Source of the DNA: an uncultured Dialister sp.
GTDB lineage: Bacteria; Bacillota_C; Negativicutes; Veillonellales; Dialisteraceae
DNA: 61,399 nt
Reading direction: 5' to 3'
Assembly: GCA_900557365.1 (NCBI GenBank)
Contig: UPXR01000005.1
Span: 1-61,399, forward strand
In this document: piece after piece, positions 8,089 through 16,570 of the stretch
Position numbering within the stretch: position 1 is the stretch's first letter
How the letters are laid out: each line of letters opens with the position of its first letter
The notes under the pieces: model-generated
The model's input: the letters and a program-made list of their open reading frames with translations, nothing else
Told to the model about the DNA's origin: nothing
The model's database searches: none
Program-made: the position numbers and the translations under genes

Positions 8089-10545
8089 TCAGTCCTGATC
8101 TTCTTCGCCGTCACCGGTCAGAACATCAATAGAAGCGATCCGGTCGCCTTCCTCCAGTCTCTGGAGAATAACGCCCTGGCCTGCCTTGGCCTTTTTGCTG
8201 GAAATCTGGCTGGCCTTTGTCTTGATGGTAATTCCCTGTTCGGAAACACCGACCAGCTCATCCTGGTCATCGGCCGCTACAAGAGCCACAACCTCATAGC
8301 CCTTCTTGAAATTCCGCACGCCCTGACCGTTCCGGCCCTGCAGGTGATAGGCGGAAGATTTATTTCTCTTTGCATTGCCGTCCGCGGAAATGGTGAAGAT
8401 ATCCTTATCTCCTGCAATAACCGCACCGACTACTTCATCGGGAACGCCGTCCGTTTCGGTAAGACGGATGCCATGAACACCTGCTGCGCCGCGGCCCATA
8501 TTTCTCACCACATCATCCGATACGGAGAAGCGGATGGCCATGCCGAACCGGGTTCCGAGGATAACATCTTCATCACCCCGGATGGACAGGACCGTAACCA
8601 GGCTGTCTCCTTCATTCAGACGAACCGCAATGAGGCCCTTCCGGTTGATATTCTTGTATTCGGAAAGCTCGGTCTTCTTCACATATCCGTTGGCCGTTAC
8701 CATGAGGAGGTACTTCGTATCTTCCCCGGCTGCATCCACATCAAGAAGCTCCGTCACTCTTTCATCCGGCGCCAGGCTGGGGATGAAGTTAATGAGTGCG
8801 CTGCCTCTTGCGGTGCGGCTCGACTTTGGCAGCTCAACGGCGGTCTTCATATAAACCTTGCCCTTATTGGTAAAGAAGAGAATGCGGTTATGGGTGGAGG
8901 TATTGAGCAGCTTCCATACATAATCGTCGTCCTTCATCTTCATGCCCGACACGCCGCGGCCGCCCTTTCTCTGTACGCGGATATCGCCGGAATCCATGCG
9001 CTTGATATAATTCTGCTTCGTGAGCGTAATCGTCATGGGTTCATCCGGAATCAGATCGGTGATTTCAAAATCATCTGCTGCATCGGTAATTTCCGTGCGG
9101 CGGTCATCGCCGAAGCTCTTCTTTTCTTCTTCCAGTTCTTCCTTGACAACCTGCATGATCTTTTCTCTGGAAGAAAGCAGATCTTCCAGGTAAGCAATGG
9201 TCTCCTTCACGTCCTTATAGTCTGCTTCCAGCTTGTCTCTTTCCAGTCCGGTCAGACGGCGGAGACGCATATCCAGAATGGCAATGGCCTGCTTTTCGGA
9301 AAGGCCGAATTTTTCAATCAGTGCCGCCTTGGCAATTTCATCGGTACGGGATTCCCGGATGGTCCGGATAACTTCGTCGATATGATCCAGAGCAATCAGC
9401 AGACCTTCCAGAATATGCGCCTTGGCTCTGGCTTTATCCAGCTCATACCGGCTTCTCCGGGTAATGACCTCTTCCTGATGCTGCAGGTAATAGTACAGAA
9501 TCTGTTTCAGATCCAGGATCCGCGGGTGGCCGTCCACCAGAGCCAGCATGATTGCGCCGAAATTAATCTGCATCTGGGTATGCTTGAACAGATTGTTCAG
9601 CATGATTTCCGGATTGACATCCGCCCGGAGCTCGATGGCGATCCGCATGCCGCTCCGGTCCGATTCATCCCGCAGCGCCGTAATACCGTCCAGTACCTTC
9701 TGACGGGAAAGATCGGCAATGGATTCGATCAGACGCGCTTTGTTGACCTGATAAGGAATTTCCGTCACAACAATGCGGCTCTTTCCTCTTTCCATTTCCT
9801 CGATATCCGTCTTTGCCCGGACCGTGATGCTTCCCCGGCCGGTGCGGTACGTATCTTCGATGCCCTTTCTGCCTACGATAATTCCGGCAGTCGGGAAATC
9901 CGGCCCTTTGATATACTGCATCAGTTCCGGAATGGTGATGTCCGGACGGTCGATCATGGCACAAAGTCCGTCAATGACCTCTGTCAGGTTGTGCGGCGGA
10001 ATATTTGTGGCCATGCCGACGGCAATCCCGTAGGAGCCGTTGACCAGAAGGTTCGGAATACGGGAAGGAAGAACCAGCGGTTCCTGAAGAGAACCGTCGT
10101 AGTTCGGCATGAAATCCACTGTATTCTTATCAATATCTCTCAGCATTTCCACAGTGATCTTTGCCATACGCATTTCCGTATAACGCATGGCCGCCGCAGA
10201 GTCACCGTCCACACTGCCGAAGTTGCCGTGGCCGTCCACCAGCGGATAACGGGTGGAAAAATCCTGTGCCATGCGGACTGCCGATTCATACACGGCAATA
10301 TCTCCGTGCGGATGATATTTACCCAAGACATCGCCGACGATGCGGGCAGACTTTTTATACGCCTTTCCCGGCAGCATGCCTGCTTCGCTCATTGCATAAA
10401 GGATGCGGCGGTGAACCGGCTTCAGACCGTCCCGCACATCGGGAAGTGCACGGGTCACGATAACACTCATGGCATAATCAATATAGGAATTTTTCATCTG
10501 CCCTTCCAGAGGGGTATTGATGATTTTTCCTTCTTTCCAGTCCAT
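8089..10545 (-). CDS. gyrA: DNA gyrase subunit A
   Basis: GyrA cleaves and rejoins DNA in the gyrase heterotetramer. The 818-residue product is full length. It has the winged-helix/TOPRIM-contact region, catalytic Tyr122 ([11 protein letters not shown]), the coiled-coil tower and a C-terminal beta-pinwheel ending in an acidic tail. The GyrA-box appears as QRKGGRG. The quinolone-resistance region reads [17 protein letters not shown], so residue 83 (E. coli numbering, and also the count here) is Ile instead of the usual Ser, while residue 87 is Glu as in many Gram-positive enzymes. The ATG at 10545 was chosen for its GGAG ribosome binding site and the standard [25 protein letters not shown] start. 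Upstream extension contains leader hairpins. gyrB is not in the window. Confidence 0.98.
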   Translation of the reverse strand: MDWKEGKIINTPLEGQMKNSYIDYAMSVIVTRALPDVRDGLKPVHRRILYAMSEAGMLPGKAYKKSARIVGDVLGKYHPHGDIAVYESAVRMAQDFSTRYPLVDGHGNFGSVDGDSAAAMRYTEMRMAKITVEMLRDIDKNTVDFMPNYDGSLQEPLVLPSRIPNLLVNGSYGIAVGMATNIPPHNLTEVIDGLCAMIDRPDITIPELMQYIKGPDFPTAGIIVGRKGIEDTYRTGRGSITVRAKTDIEEMERGKSRIVVTEIPYQVNKARLIESIADLSRQKVLDGITALRDESDRSGMRIAIELRADVNPEIMLNNLFKHTQMQINFGAIMLALVDGHPRILDLKQILYYYLQHQEEVITRRSRYELDKARAKAHILEGLLIALDHIDEVIRTIRESRTDEIAKAALIEKFGLSEKQAIAILDMRLRRLTGLERDKLEADYKDVKETIAYLEDLLSSREKIMQVVKEELEEEKKSFGDDRRTEITDAADDFEITDLIPDEPMTITLTKQNYIKRMDSGDIRVQRKGGRGVSGMKMKDDDYVWKLLNTSTHNRILFFTNKGKVYMKTAVELPKSSRTARGSALINFIPSLAPDERVTELLDVDAAGEDTKYLLMVTANGYVKKTELSEYKNINRKGLIAVRLNEGDSLVTVLSIRGDEDVILGTRFGMAIRFSVSDDVVRNMGRGAAGVHGIRLTETDGVPDEVVGAVIAGDKDIFTISADGNAKRNKSSAYHLQGRNGQGVRNFKKGYEVVALVAADDQDELVGVSEQGITIKTKASQISSKKAKAGQGVILQRLEEGDRIASIDVLTGDGEEDQD

Positions 10546-10572
10546 AAAGACTCCTTTCCCTGTATTACATAA

Positions 10573-10595
10573 TAAAAAGGAGGCGGAAGCCTCCC
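10573..10595 (-). terminator. Terminator-like hairpin in the gyrA leader
   Basis: GGAGGC and GCCTCC pair around GGAA, and on the minus strand five T residues follow. It lies between the gyrA promoter region and the gyrA ribosome binding site, 28 nt before the ATG, with no minus-strand gene upstream for it to end. It is therefore a candidate attenuator. Confidence 0.55.
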
Positions 10596-10609
10596 CCTTC
10601 GCTTTTCTT

Positions 10610-10651
10610 ATTTTACCATAAAAACGCTTCCAAAGCCATTTAAAGCGTTTT
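10610..10651 (-). promoter_or_regulatory. gyrA leader: extended -10 element and second hairpin
   Basis: On the minus strand TGGTAAAAT (10610-10618) is an extended -10 element. It is preceded by a stem AAAACGCTT/AAGCGTTTT (10621-10651). A further TATAAT lies at 10671-10676 with a weak TTAAAC -35 box. Two start sites with hairpins between them and the gene are possible. Confidence 0.4.
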
Positions 10652-10778
10652 TTCACCATTTTCTGCAATAATTATACAAAAGCAATTATCCCGTTTAATA
10701 AATCCCCCCTGGCTTCTGCAATGCCCCCTGCGGGGATTTTATCGGGAAATTCCGCTTTTTTCATTTCTTTCTTTATAG

Positions 10779-10784
10779 TATAAT
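10779..10784 (+). promoter_or_regulatory. -10 box for the small anchored protein
   Basis: TATAAT stands about 40 nt before the ATG at 10825. The matching -35 region is T-rich and not close to consensus. Confidence 0.4.
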
Positions 10785-10824
10785 GAAATATAACTCAGTT
10801 TGCATGAAGAAATAAGGAAATCCT

Positions 10825-11334
10825 ATGAAAAAATATATCATTCCGGCCATCATTGTCCTGATTCTCCTTCTGGGAGGCGGGATTTATACCATCTATCACT
10901 TCGTCGCAGGAACCCCCTGGCAGGGTACCTGGTGGGGCGTCCAGGAAGCAGGCGTCAACTGGTCCGGCGACCATATCCGCAATCTGGAAACCGTCACCTT
11001 TACAAAAAATGAAGACAATACCATTACTGTAGTACACCGCGTCCAGAACGGAAGCAAGGAAATCGAAGGCAGCCTTTCCGGCACAGGAAAGATTGACGGA
11101 GGCCGCCTGATTGTCACACCAAAGGACGGCGGGCGGGATAAAGTCTTTTCCTACCATACCGTTTCCAAAACCATTGAAACGCCTCTGACCCACGAAAACG
11201 GAGACCCGGTGGTTCTGGAATCCCTGACGGAGGCCAATAATGAACAGATGGAAAATATCCGGAGCGAAATCGTAAAGACCTCGCAGAAGCCGGAAAATAA
11301 GATCGATACTACATTGTCAGCCTCCAGGAGCTGA
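10825..11334 (+). CDS. Hypothetical membrane-anchored protein
   Basis: A 169-residue protein I do not recognise. Residues 4-25 form one hydrophobic segment (IIPAIIVLILLLGGGIYTIYHF) with positive charges ahead of it, so the rest probably faces the periplasm. There is no lipobox. The soluble part begins with a Trp-rich stretch, TPWQGTWWGVQEAGVNWSGD, and is beta-like with repeated Thr/Val and Gly turns. It is a single-gene unit on the plus strand between gyrA and the metallophosphoesterase operon, closed by a very strong terminator. Confidence 0.75.
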   Translation: MKKYIIPAIIVLILLLGGGIYTIYHFVAGTPWQGTWWGVQEAGVNWSGDHIRNLETVTFTKNEDNTITVVHRVQNGSKEIEGSLSGTGKIDGGRLIVTPKDGGRDKVFSYHTVSKTIETPLTHENGDPVVLESLTEANNEQMENIRSEIVKTSQKPENKIDTTLSASRS

Positions 11335-11398
11335 CCGGTACGGCTCCATTCCGCTTTCATGCGGTCCTGCCGGAGGATCTTTATCATTTCCCGCACAC

Positions 11399-11449
11399 AA
11401 AAGCCCTCCCTTGCCGATGCAGTCATCCCATCGGCAAGGGAGGGCTTTT
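11399..11449. terminator. Strong bidirectional terminator
   Basis: A 21-bp perfect stem (arms 11399-11419 and 11429-11449) with A and T runs on both sides. It separates the plus-strand hypothetical gene from the converging metallophosphoesterase operon and can serve both. Confidence 0.92.
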
Positions 11450-11483
11450 TTATATGCCGCTTTGAAAGCTCCGGAGAATCCGG

Positions 11484-12620
11484 TCAGACGCTTTCCGGTT
11501 TCTTTCCGCTGTGCAGAGTGAAAATCACCAGTTCCCGGGGACAGCCGAACCGGAACGGAAACCAGCCGGCGCTGCCTCTGGACACATACCCGTAATGGGT
11601 CCCGTCGCTGTACATTCCCCGGGTATACGGGAACGGCGTCAGAATCGGTTTCCCCAGAAGGCCGATCTGTGTGCCGTGGGTATGCCCCGTCATGGTCAGG
11701 ATGACGCCCCGTGCAAAGCCGTCATCAATGAAGTCCGTACAGTGAGACAGGAGAAGAGAAGGCGCTCCGCCGGGAACTCCCTCGTACGCCTGATCCATCC
11801 ATTCTTTTCGTTCCCGTACCTCTGCTTCTCCCCGGGAGAAGGGAAAATCCACCCCGGCCACATAGAGTGTGTCTCCGCCCCGGTGCAGGACCGTATGCTG
11901 ATTTTCCAGAAGAACCACCGGTGTTTTCTTCAGCTCGCTCCGGATGTATTCTTTTCCCCGGTAAAATTCATGATTTCCCCAGGAATAAATGATGCCGTCC
12001 GGAAAAAGAGAAACAGACCGGGCAAGGATTTCCGCCGTTTCCGGCATGAATTTTACATCATCGATCAGATCCCCCGTAAAGAAGAGCGTTTTGGCTCCCG
12101 CTTTCCGTGCTCTTTCTATTTCTCCCGGCAGATCCGTATACCGGAAATAGGGACCGATGTGCGTATCCGTCATCTGCGCGATCCGATATCCTTCAAACCC
12201 GGCAGGAATCCGGTCGGACCAGATATCGATATATTCAGTCTGCTCCCGGAGATTTCCGTCAACAGCACCGTAAATCCCGATCAGAGCAGCCAGCACCAGG
12301 ACTGCCCCGCTCAGCTTTTCCGTCACCGGCCGAAGCTTTTTCGGAATGGACAGAACGGCCAGACACAGCGCAGGCAGCAAAAAAATCAGATTGGCCACCA
12401 TCAGGCCGCACAGGATATATGCCGGCCAGATCGTCCAGTCGGGAAGCAGACTGTACCCCTTGGCATACCACAGGTAGTACCATGCGGGAATAACGGCACA
12501 GAGCCATCCCAGGAAAAGACAGCGGCCGATTCTCCGCCCGCCGTGCAGCAAAGCCCAGAGCAGTCCGTTCAAAAGACCTGCGGTCGTAAAGATTCCGTTA
12601 ATCAGAAATACCCAGCCCAT
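11484..12620 (-). CDS. Membrane-anchored metallophosphoesterase (YkuE/YaeI-like)
   Basis: A 378-residue calcineurin-type phosphoesterase. The N-terminal third has about four membrane segments (for example VFLINGIFTTAGLLNGLLWALL). After residue 150 come the metal-site motifs in order: MTDTHIG, FFTGDLIDD, SWGNHEF, LLLSHCTDF and GHTHGTQIG. This build matches proteins related to YkuE/YaeI, some of which act on lipid-linked phosphates such as UDP-diacylglucosamine, but the substrate here cannot be read from sequence. The ATG at 12620 was chosen because the membrane part begins there; upstream sequence overlaps mutY. It is the last gene of the HD-Nudix-mutY group. Confidence 0.88.
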   Translation of the reverse strand: MGWVFLINGIFTTAGLLNGLLWALLHGGRRIGRCLFLGWLCAVIPAWYYLWYAKGYSLLPDWTIWPAYILCGLMVANLIFLLPALCLAVLSIPKKLRPVTEKLSGAVLVLAALIGIYGAVDGNLREQTEYIDIWSDRIPAGFEGYRIAQMTDTHIGPYFRYTDLPGEIERARKAGAKTLFFTGDLIDDVKFMPETAEILARSVSLFPDGIIYSWGNHEFYRGKEYIRSELKKTPVVLLENQHTVLHRGGDTLYVAGVDFPFSRGEAEVRERKEWMDQAYEGVPGGAPSLLLSHCTDFIDDGFARGVILTMTGHTHGTQIGLLGKPILTPFPYTRGMYSDGTHYGYVSRGSAGWFPFRFGCPRELVIFTLHSGKKPESV

Positions 12621-12661
12621 AAGAACCTCCCTTCCGCAGTCCGCCGCAATACCGTTTTTTC

Positions 12662-13708
12662 CTATACATACTTTTCTGCCAGTGCAGCCAGTTTCGCATG
12701 AGGCCCGGCCAGCGGAATCCTTTGATATTCCTCGGGGGAAAACCATCGGTATTCCCCTTCCGGCACCTGCCCCGTCTCAAAAAGATAGGCCTTCATATGC
12801 CAGATCCGATGGGTAAAGACATGCGTATAGGACCAGACCAGCTCCTCCGCCTTTCCGTCCAGCCTCTGCTCCAGTTCCTTTCTTCCTGCGGAGATATCAT
12901 TTTCCGTCTCAGAAAGAACCATGGGAAATTCCCACATGGAAGCCAGCATGCCTGTCCTTCCCCTTTTATGCAGGAGCACTTTGCCGTCCCTGATCCATAC
13001 CGCACAGAAAGCATTGTATTCCTTCTGTTTCTTTTTCGGCGCTCTTACGGGAAGCGATTCCGTTTTCCCTTTCCGAAAGGCCTCGCAGAGAGAAGCCAGC
13101 GGACATTCTCCGCAGCGGGGACGGCGGGGAATACAGATTTCCGAACCCAGATCCATCAGCGCTTCGTTGAAATCTCCCGCTCTTTCCGGCAGCGTCTTTT
13201 CCACCAGAGCCCGGATCTCCTTTTTTCCCTTTGTACGGGTGATATCCTCTTCCACATCATACAGCCGGGCATACACACGAAGCACATTGCCGTCAATGGC
13301 AGGCACCTTCTTCCCGTAAGCCAGGGAAAGGATAGCCCCTGCCGTGTAGTCGCCGATGCCGGGCAGGCTCCGGATTTCCTTTTCCTCCCGGGGAAAACGG
13401 CCTCCGTATGCAGCAGCAATCTCTCCGGCAGCTTTGTGGATATTCCTCGCTCTGGAATAGTAGCCCAGCCCCTGCCAGGCATGGAGAACCTCTGCCTCAC
13501 TTGCCTCTGCCAGAGCCTCCACGGTGGGGAAACGGTCCATCCAGGCGGAAAAATATCCCTTCACAGCCTCCGTCCGGGTCTGCTGCAGCATGATTTCGGA
13601 AATCCACACATGATAGGGATTCCGCGGTTTATCCTCCCGCCAGGGAAGCTCCCGCCGGTGGGTTTCAAACCAGTCCAGCAGCAGCGATGCCAGGTCCTGC
13701 GCCATCAT
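12662..13708 (-). CDS. mutY: A/G-specific adenine DNA glycosylase MutY
   Basis: MutY removes adenine mispaired with 8-oxoguanine. The 348-residue protein has the catalytic Glu in ISEIMLQQT (E38), the helix-hairpin-helix LPGIGDYTAGAI (about 115-126), the catalytic Asp in VPAIDGNVLRV (D139), a 4Fe-4S loop with C-x6-C-x2-C-x5-C spacing (CIPRRPRCGECPLASLC), and a C-terminal Nudix-like domain that reads 8-oxoG. Two start codons lie together (13708 and 13705). The start overlaps the stop of the Nudix gene. MTH1-like Nudix and mutY side by side make a small 8-oxoguanine defence unit. Confidence 0.96.
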   Translation of the reverse strand: MMAQDLASLLLDWFETHRRELPWREDKPRNPYHVWISEIMLQQTRTEAVKGYFSAWMDRFPTVEALAEASEAEVLHAWQGLGYYSRARNIHKAAGEIAAAYGGRFPREEKEIRSLPGIGDYTAGAILSLAYGKKVPAIDGNVLRVYARLYDVEEDITRTKGKKEIRALVEKTLPERAGDFNEALMDLGSEICIPRRPRCGECPLASLCEAFRKGKTESLPVRAPKKKQKEYNAFCAVWIRDGKVLLHKRGRTGMLASMWEFPMVLSETENDISAGRKELEQRLDGKAEELVWSYTHVFTHRIWHMKAYLFETGQVPEGEYRWFSPEEYQRIPLAGPHAKLAALAEKYV

Positions 13709-14175
13709 TCCATCTCCGTAAATTCGTAATCATACACGGTTTCCCCGTCTTCGGCAAAATAAATCGTTCCCCGGATTTTCTTCCCGGAAAGGATCATCGG
13801 AAGCCAGATCCGATCCGCCATCCACATTTCCTCATACGGAAATTCTGCCGGGGAAAACCATCGGGGCTCCATCTCCTCGGAAAGGTGCGGCGTGCCTTCC
13901 CAGTCCCGGGCAAAATATACCACACCGGCATGAGACCACTGGGGATCGCTGGGCTGATGAAAATACAAATCGCCTGCCGGAATCAGCGCTTCCGGACGGA
14001 TCCGCAGAGAGGACTCCTCAAAAAGCTCCCGGGCCGCACATTCCCGCATCGTTTCTCCCGCCTCAATCTTTCCGCCGAAGCCGTTCCATTTTCCGAAGCC
14101 CATTCCTCTCCGCTTCCGGCCGAGCAGAATCTTTCCGTCTGCTCTTACCGGATATACCAGAGACGTATCACGCAT
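13705..14175 (-). CDS. Nudix hydrolase, MTH1-like (8-oxo-dGTP diphosphatase)
   Basis: A 156-residue Nudix protein. The Nudix box GKIEAGETMRECAARELFEES (about 38-58) is complete, and the approach KWNGFGG resembles human MTH1, which cleans oxidised purine nucleoside triphosphates. Substrate assignment rests on that likeness and on being coupled to mutY. The ATG at 14175 starts the conserved MRDTSLVYPVR strand, and longer readings overlap the HD gene in another frame. It overlaps the HD gene by 8 nt upstream and mutY downstream. Confidence 0.9.
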   Translation of the reverse strand: MRDTSLVYPVRADGKILLGRKRRGMGFGKWNGFGGKIEAGETMRECAARELFEESSLRIRPEALIPAGDLYFHQPSDPQWSHAGVVYFARDWEGTPHLSEEMEPRWFSPAEFPYEEMWMADRIWLPMILSGKKIRGTIYFAEDGETVYDYEFTEME

Positions 14176-14671
14176 GATAGGTCTCCAGATACAGCTCACG
14201 GAAAAGGCGTTTTCCCGTTTCTGTCTTGTACAGACGGCGGTAAAGGGCTTCATTCTGCTTCCTTTCCGCTCCGTCCTCATACTGATTGACCAGCATATCC
14301 GCTTCGGCCAGAATCTGCGCATCCGGTCCGTCAATGGAACCGTAGGAATGATGATGGGCAATCAGCCAGAGTATGCGTTCCGTATCCTCCGGAGCAAAGG
14401 CCAGCTTCTCCAGCATCGGCCGGGCTTCATCGGGCCCCAGTTCCTGCTGGATCTGGCCATCGTTCCGTCCGAAGCGCCGTTCCCCCTCATGAATCCCGAT
14501 ATCATGGACATAAGCCGCTGCTTCCAGCAGGAAAAGTGTATGTTCCGGAAGCTTTTCCTCCTCCCCGATCAGCCGGGCAAAGGCATGCACCTTCAGGAAA
14601 TGATGGATCCGCTTCGGATCCCCCTTATCATACTCAATCATAGCCTCGCAAAGTCTGCGCAACTGTTCCAT
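14168..14671 (-). CDS. HD-domain phosphohydrolase
   Basis: A 167-residue HD-superfamily protein. The metal ligands are seen as KRIHHFLKVH (about 20-29), AAYVHDIGIHE (about 52-62) and IAHHHSYGS (about 104-112), plus a later Asp (ILAEADMLVNQYED). Small proteins like this hydrolyse phosphate esters of nucleotides or similar; the substrate is unknown. The ATG at 14671 was preferred since earlier codons lie in the ompH terminator. It heads a four-gene operon with Nudix, mutY and the metallophosphoesterase. Confidence 0.85.
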   Translation of the reverse strand: MEQLRRLCEAMIEYDKGDPKRIHHFLKVHAFARLIGEEEKLPEHTLFLLEAAAYVHDIGIHEGERRFGRNDGQIQQELGPDEARPMLEKLAFAPEDTERILWLIAHHHSYGSIDGPDAQILAEADMLVNQYEDGAERKQNEALYRRLYKTETGKRLFRELYLETYHA

Positions 14672-14689
14672 AAACTTCTCCTCTGAAAA

Positions 14690-14722
14690 ACAAAAAACGA
14701 TACGGAGCCCCCTCCGCATCGT
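14690..14722 (-). terminator. Terminator after ompH
   Basis: ACGATACGGAG and CTCCGCATCGT pair with one mismatch around CCC. On the minus strand TTTTTTGTTTTT follows. It sits between ompH and the HD gene. Confidence 0.85.
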
Positions 14723-14739
14723 CCTCTTTCTGATAAATC

Positions 14740-15156
14740 TTATTTTGCCAGTTTCTGAGCAACTGCAGCGGTTACATCTTCGCCGCCGTCAACTACAGCA
14801 CCCTGTTCCAGAATGATGTCGAGGCCCTTTTCCTGACGTACCTGCTGAATGGCTTTCATGATGTCATTCAGAATCGGCTGCATGGTGGATTTTTCCTTGG
14901 CATCCAGATCCTTCTGGATTTCCATAGCGATTTCCTGCTTTTCCTGGTCGGTCTTGCCTGCGCTGCGGCTCTTGAAGTTATCCTGTGCCTTCTGAGCAGC
15001 GGTTCTCATATCGAGCTGTGCCTTCTGCATTTTCGGATGTGCCTGGAGAAGAGCATTGGAATTTACATAACCGATTCCTGCTGCGAATGCCGGAACCATA
15101 GCGCCTAAGGAAATCAGACCTGCTGCAACAACAGCTGCCGTTTTTTTCATTTTCAT
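14740..15156 (-). CDS. OmpH/Skp-family periplasmic chaperone
   Basis: A 138-residue exported protein with a signal peptide (KMKKTAAVVAAGLISLGAMVPAFA, cleavage near residue 25). It then has the Skp/OmpH pattern: a short strand GIGYVNSNALLQAHPKM, a long charged helical arm (about 45-95) and a closing segment with ILEQGAVVDGGEDVT and a Lys-rich end. Skp-type proteins hold unfolded outer-membrane proteins in the periplasm, so this supports a two-membrane envelope. It is a single-gene unit with its own promoter and terminator. Confidence 0.92.
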   Translation of the reverse strand: MKMKKTAAVVAAGLISLGAMVPAFAAGIGYVNSNALLQAHPKMQKAQLDMRTAAQKAQDNFKSRSAGKTDQEKQEIAMEIQKDLDAKEKSTMQPILNDIMKAIQQVRQEKGLDIILEQGAVVDGGEDVTAAVAQKLAK

Positions 15157-15209
15157 GATATTATCCTCCTGTTAACACTCCCGTCATACGGGAGAATCAA
15201 TATAAGTTT

Positions 15210-15238
15210 ATAATAATCTGAGAATCAGCCGGTGTCAA
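15210..15238 (-). promoter_or_regulatory. Promoter for ompH
   Basis: On the minus strand TTGACA (15233-15238), 17 nt, then TATTAT (15210-15215). A small hairpin CTCCCG/CGGGAG (15178-15193) lies in the leader. Confidence 0.75.
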
Positions 15239-15293
15239 TCGACATCAGTCAAAATACAATGCGGTTTATAAATTGTTTAAAAGAAAAGAATAC

Positions 15294-15722
15294 TTACTTT
15301 TCTTTTCCGCCCTTGGCTTCCAGCGCAGCGGTTTCCGCTTCCTCTGCCATGGCCTGCTTGGCTTCCTTCAGAGCAGCTTCCCGCACCTCATCCCGTTTCT
15401 CTTTTTTCTTTCCGAAATGGCTGATGACTTCCGGCACCAGATTGATGATCCGGTCCATTGCCGTATTGGAGGCGGCATTCTTGATGGAAAAGAGCTCTAC
15501 TCTTTCCCCTTTCATGATCAGCACCGCTGTGGGCGTCATCTTTCCTCCGCCGGCACCGCCCGCCGCAGCAGAGCCGTGTGTTCCCGTGCCGAAGCCGAAG
15601 GAAACATCCACAAAGGGAACGATGGTCGCATCTCCCAGGTAAATCGGCTTCCCTACGACCGATTCCGTGGTAATCATATTCTTGAAGTCCTCAAAAATCT
15701 TCTTTCTCAGTTCTTCGTCCAT
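15294..15722 (-). CDS. ytfJ: YtfJ/GerW-family protein
   Basis: A 142-residue GerW/YtfJ family protein. The core SVVGKPIYLGDATIVPFVDVSFGFG is characteristic, followed by a glycine-rich run (about 50-62), the MTPTAVLIMKGERVELFSIK strand pair and a Lys/Glu/Ala-rich tail. In spore formers it is linked to germination or spore cortex, but homologues occur in many non-sporing Firmicutes with unknown role. It overlaps the upstream DUF2953 gene by 16 nt, the same pairing as Bacillus ytfI-ytfJ. Confidence 0.87.
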   Translation of the reverse strand: MDEELRKKIFEDFKNMITTESVVGKPIYLGDATIVPFVDVSFGFGTGTHGSAAAGGAGGGKMTPTAVLIMKGERVELFSIKNAASNTAMDRIINLVPEVISHFGKKKEKRDEVREAALKEAKQAMAEEAETAALEAKGGKEK

Positions 15723-16570
15723 TTTCCTTTTCTTCCCTTTCTGAAATGATAAAATTCCCGCGCCTGCTTTGACAGGATCAGGCGGAGCACAATATATACC
15801 GCATAGAGAGGAAGAATCCTTCCCCCTGCGGAAATCGTCAGATCCGTTTTCGGTTCGACGTAATTCCAGACTATATCCTTCGTTTCCCTGCAGAAAAAAG
15901 CCCGTGTGAGTCCGCAGAGAACCCCTGTATGCATCGGGTCGGAGGTGCCGAATTCTCCCCTTGCTTCCCATCTTCCGGGGAAACTGTGCCGGAGAAGCGC
16001 GCTTGCCGCAGAGAATGCCTTCTCTGCCAGTCCGTTCCGGACAGCAAACCGGAGCTGCGCCCACAGGGACGGGCGGACGGCTTCTTCTGTTTCCGGCAGT
16101 TCTGTCTCCCTTCCGGCTTCTCTTTCCTCATCCAGTGCCCGGTCGTATGCATCCAGGATCTGGTCCAGCTCCTGCTGCGCTTCCCGGGAGGAGATTTCCC
16201 CTTCATCCTTTTCCGGCGCTCCGTCTTTTCCGGCTTCGGCAGAGATTTCCGGAGGTATCGGTGTTTCCGGAGCAGCCGGCCGTTCCGCCGTTTCCGATTT
16301 TTCTTCCTGCTTTCCCTCTGCCGGAGGGGATGTGCTGCTATTTTTCACCGGCCGGTCCGGTTTCTCCTCCTGTTTTTCTTCCTCTCTGTCAGGAAAGGTT
16401 TTCTTCTTTCCCAGAAGGCCGAAAAAGAGGGAAACCTCTGCGGTGATCCCCTTCCGGTCCGCCGTGAAGGAATACCGCACCGGCACAAGAAGGAGCAGGA
16501 ACAGGAAGACAAGCACCCCGAGAAGCAGGAGCAGTGCCCCGTAAAGGACCGTTATCACCGCGTCCGTCAT
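15707..16570 (-). CDS. DUF2953 membrane protein (YtfI-like)
   Basis: A 287-residue protein with an N-terminal membrane helix (about 5-27), a PVRYSFTADRKG strand typical of DUF2953, a long acidic Pro/Glu-rich linker (about 57-165) and a C-terminal part containing GEFGTSDPMHTGVLCGL and a second hydrophobic stretch. The function of the family is unknown. Overlap with WYL upstream (4 nt) and with ytfJ downstream shows a tight operon. The linker is unusually long and low in complexity. Confidence 0.82.
   Translation of the reverse strand: MTDAVITVLYGALLLLLGVLVFLFLLLLVPVRYSFTADRKGITAEVSLFFGLLGKKKTFPDREEEKQEEKPDRPVKNSSTSPPAEGKQEEKSETAERPAAPETPIPPEISAEAGKDGAPEKDEGEISSREAQQELDQILDAYDRALDEEREAGRETELPETEEAVRPSLWAQLRFAVRNGLAEKAFSAASALLRHSFPGRWEARGEFGTSDPMHTGVLCGLTRAFFCRETKDIVWNYVEPKTDLTISAGGRILPLYAVYIVLRLILSKQAREFYHFRKGRKGKWTKN

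Noticed and set aside
8014..10572. A very long plus-strand open frame (over 850 codons) opposite gyrA
   Set aside because: It is fully antisense to gyrA, rich in His, Ile and Cys without any domain, and arises from the codon bias of gyrA. The minus-strand protein is beyond doubt.
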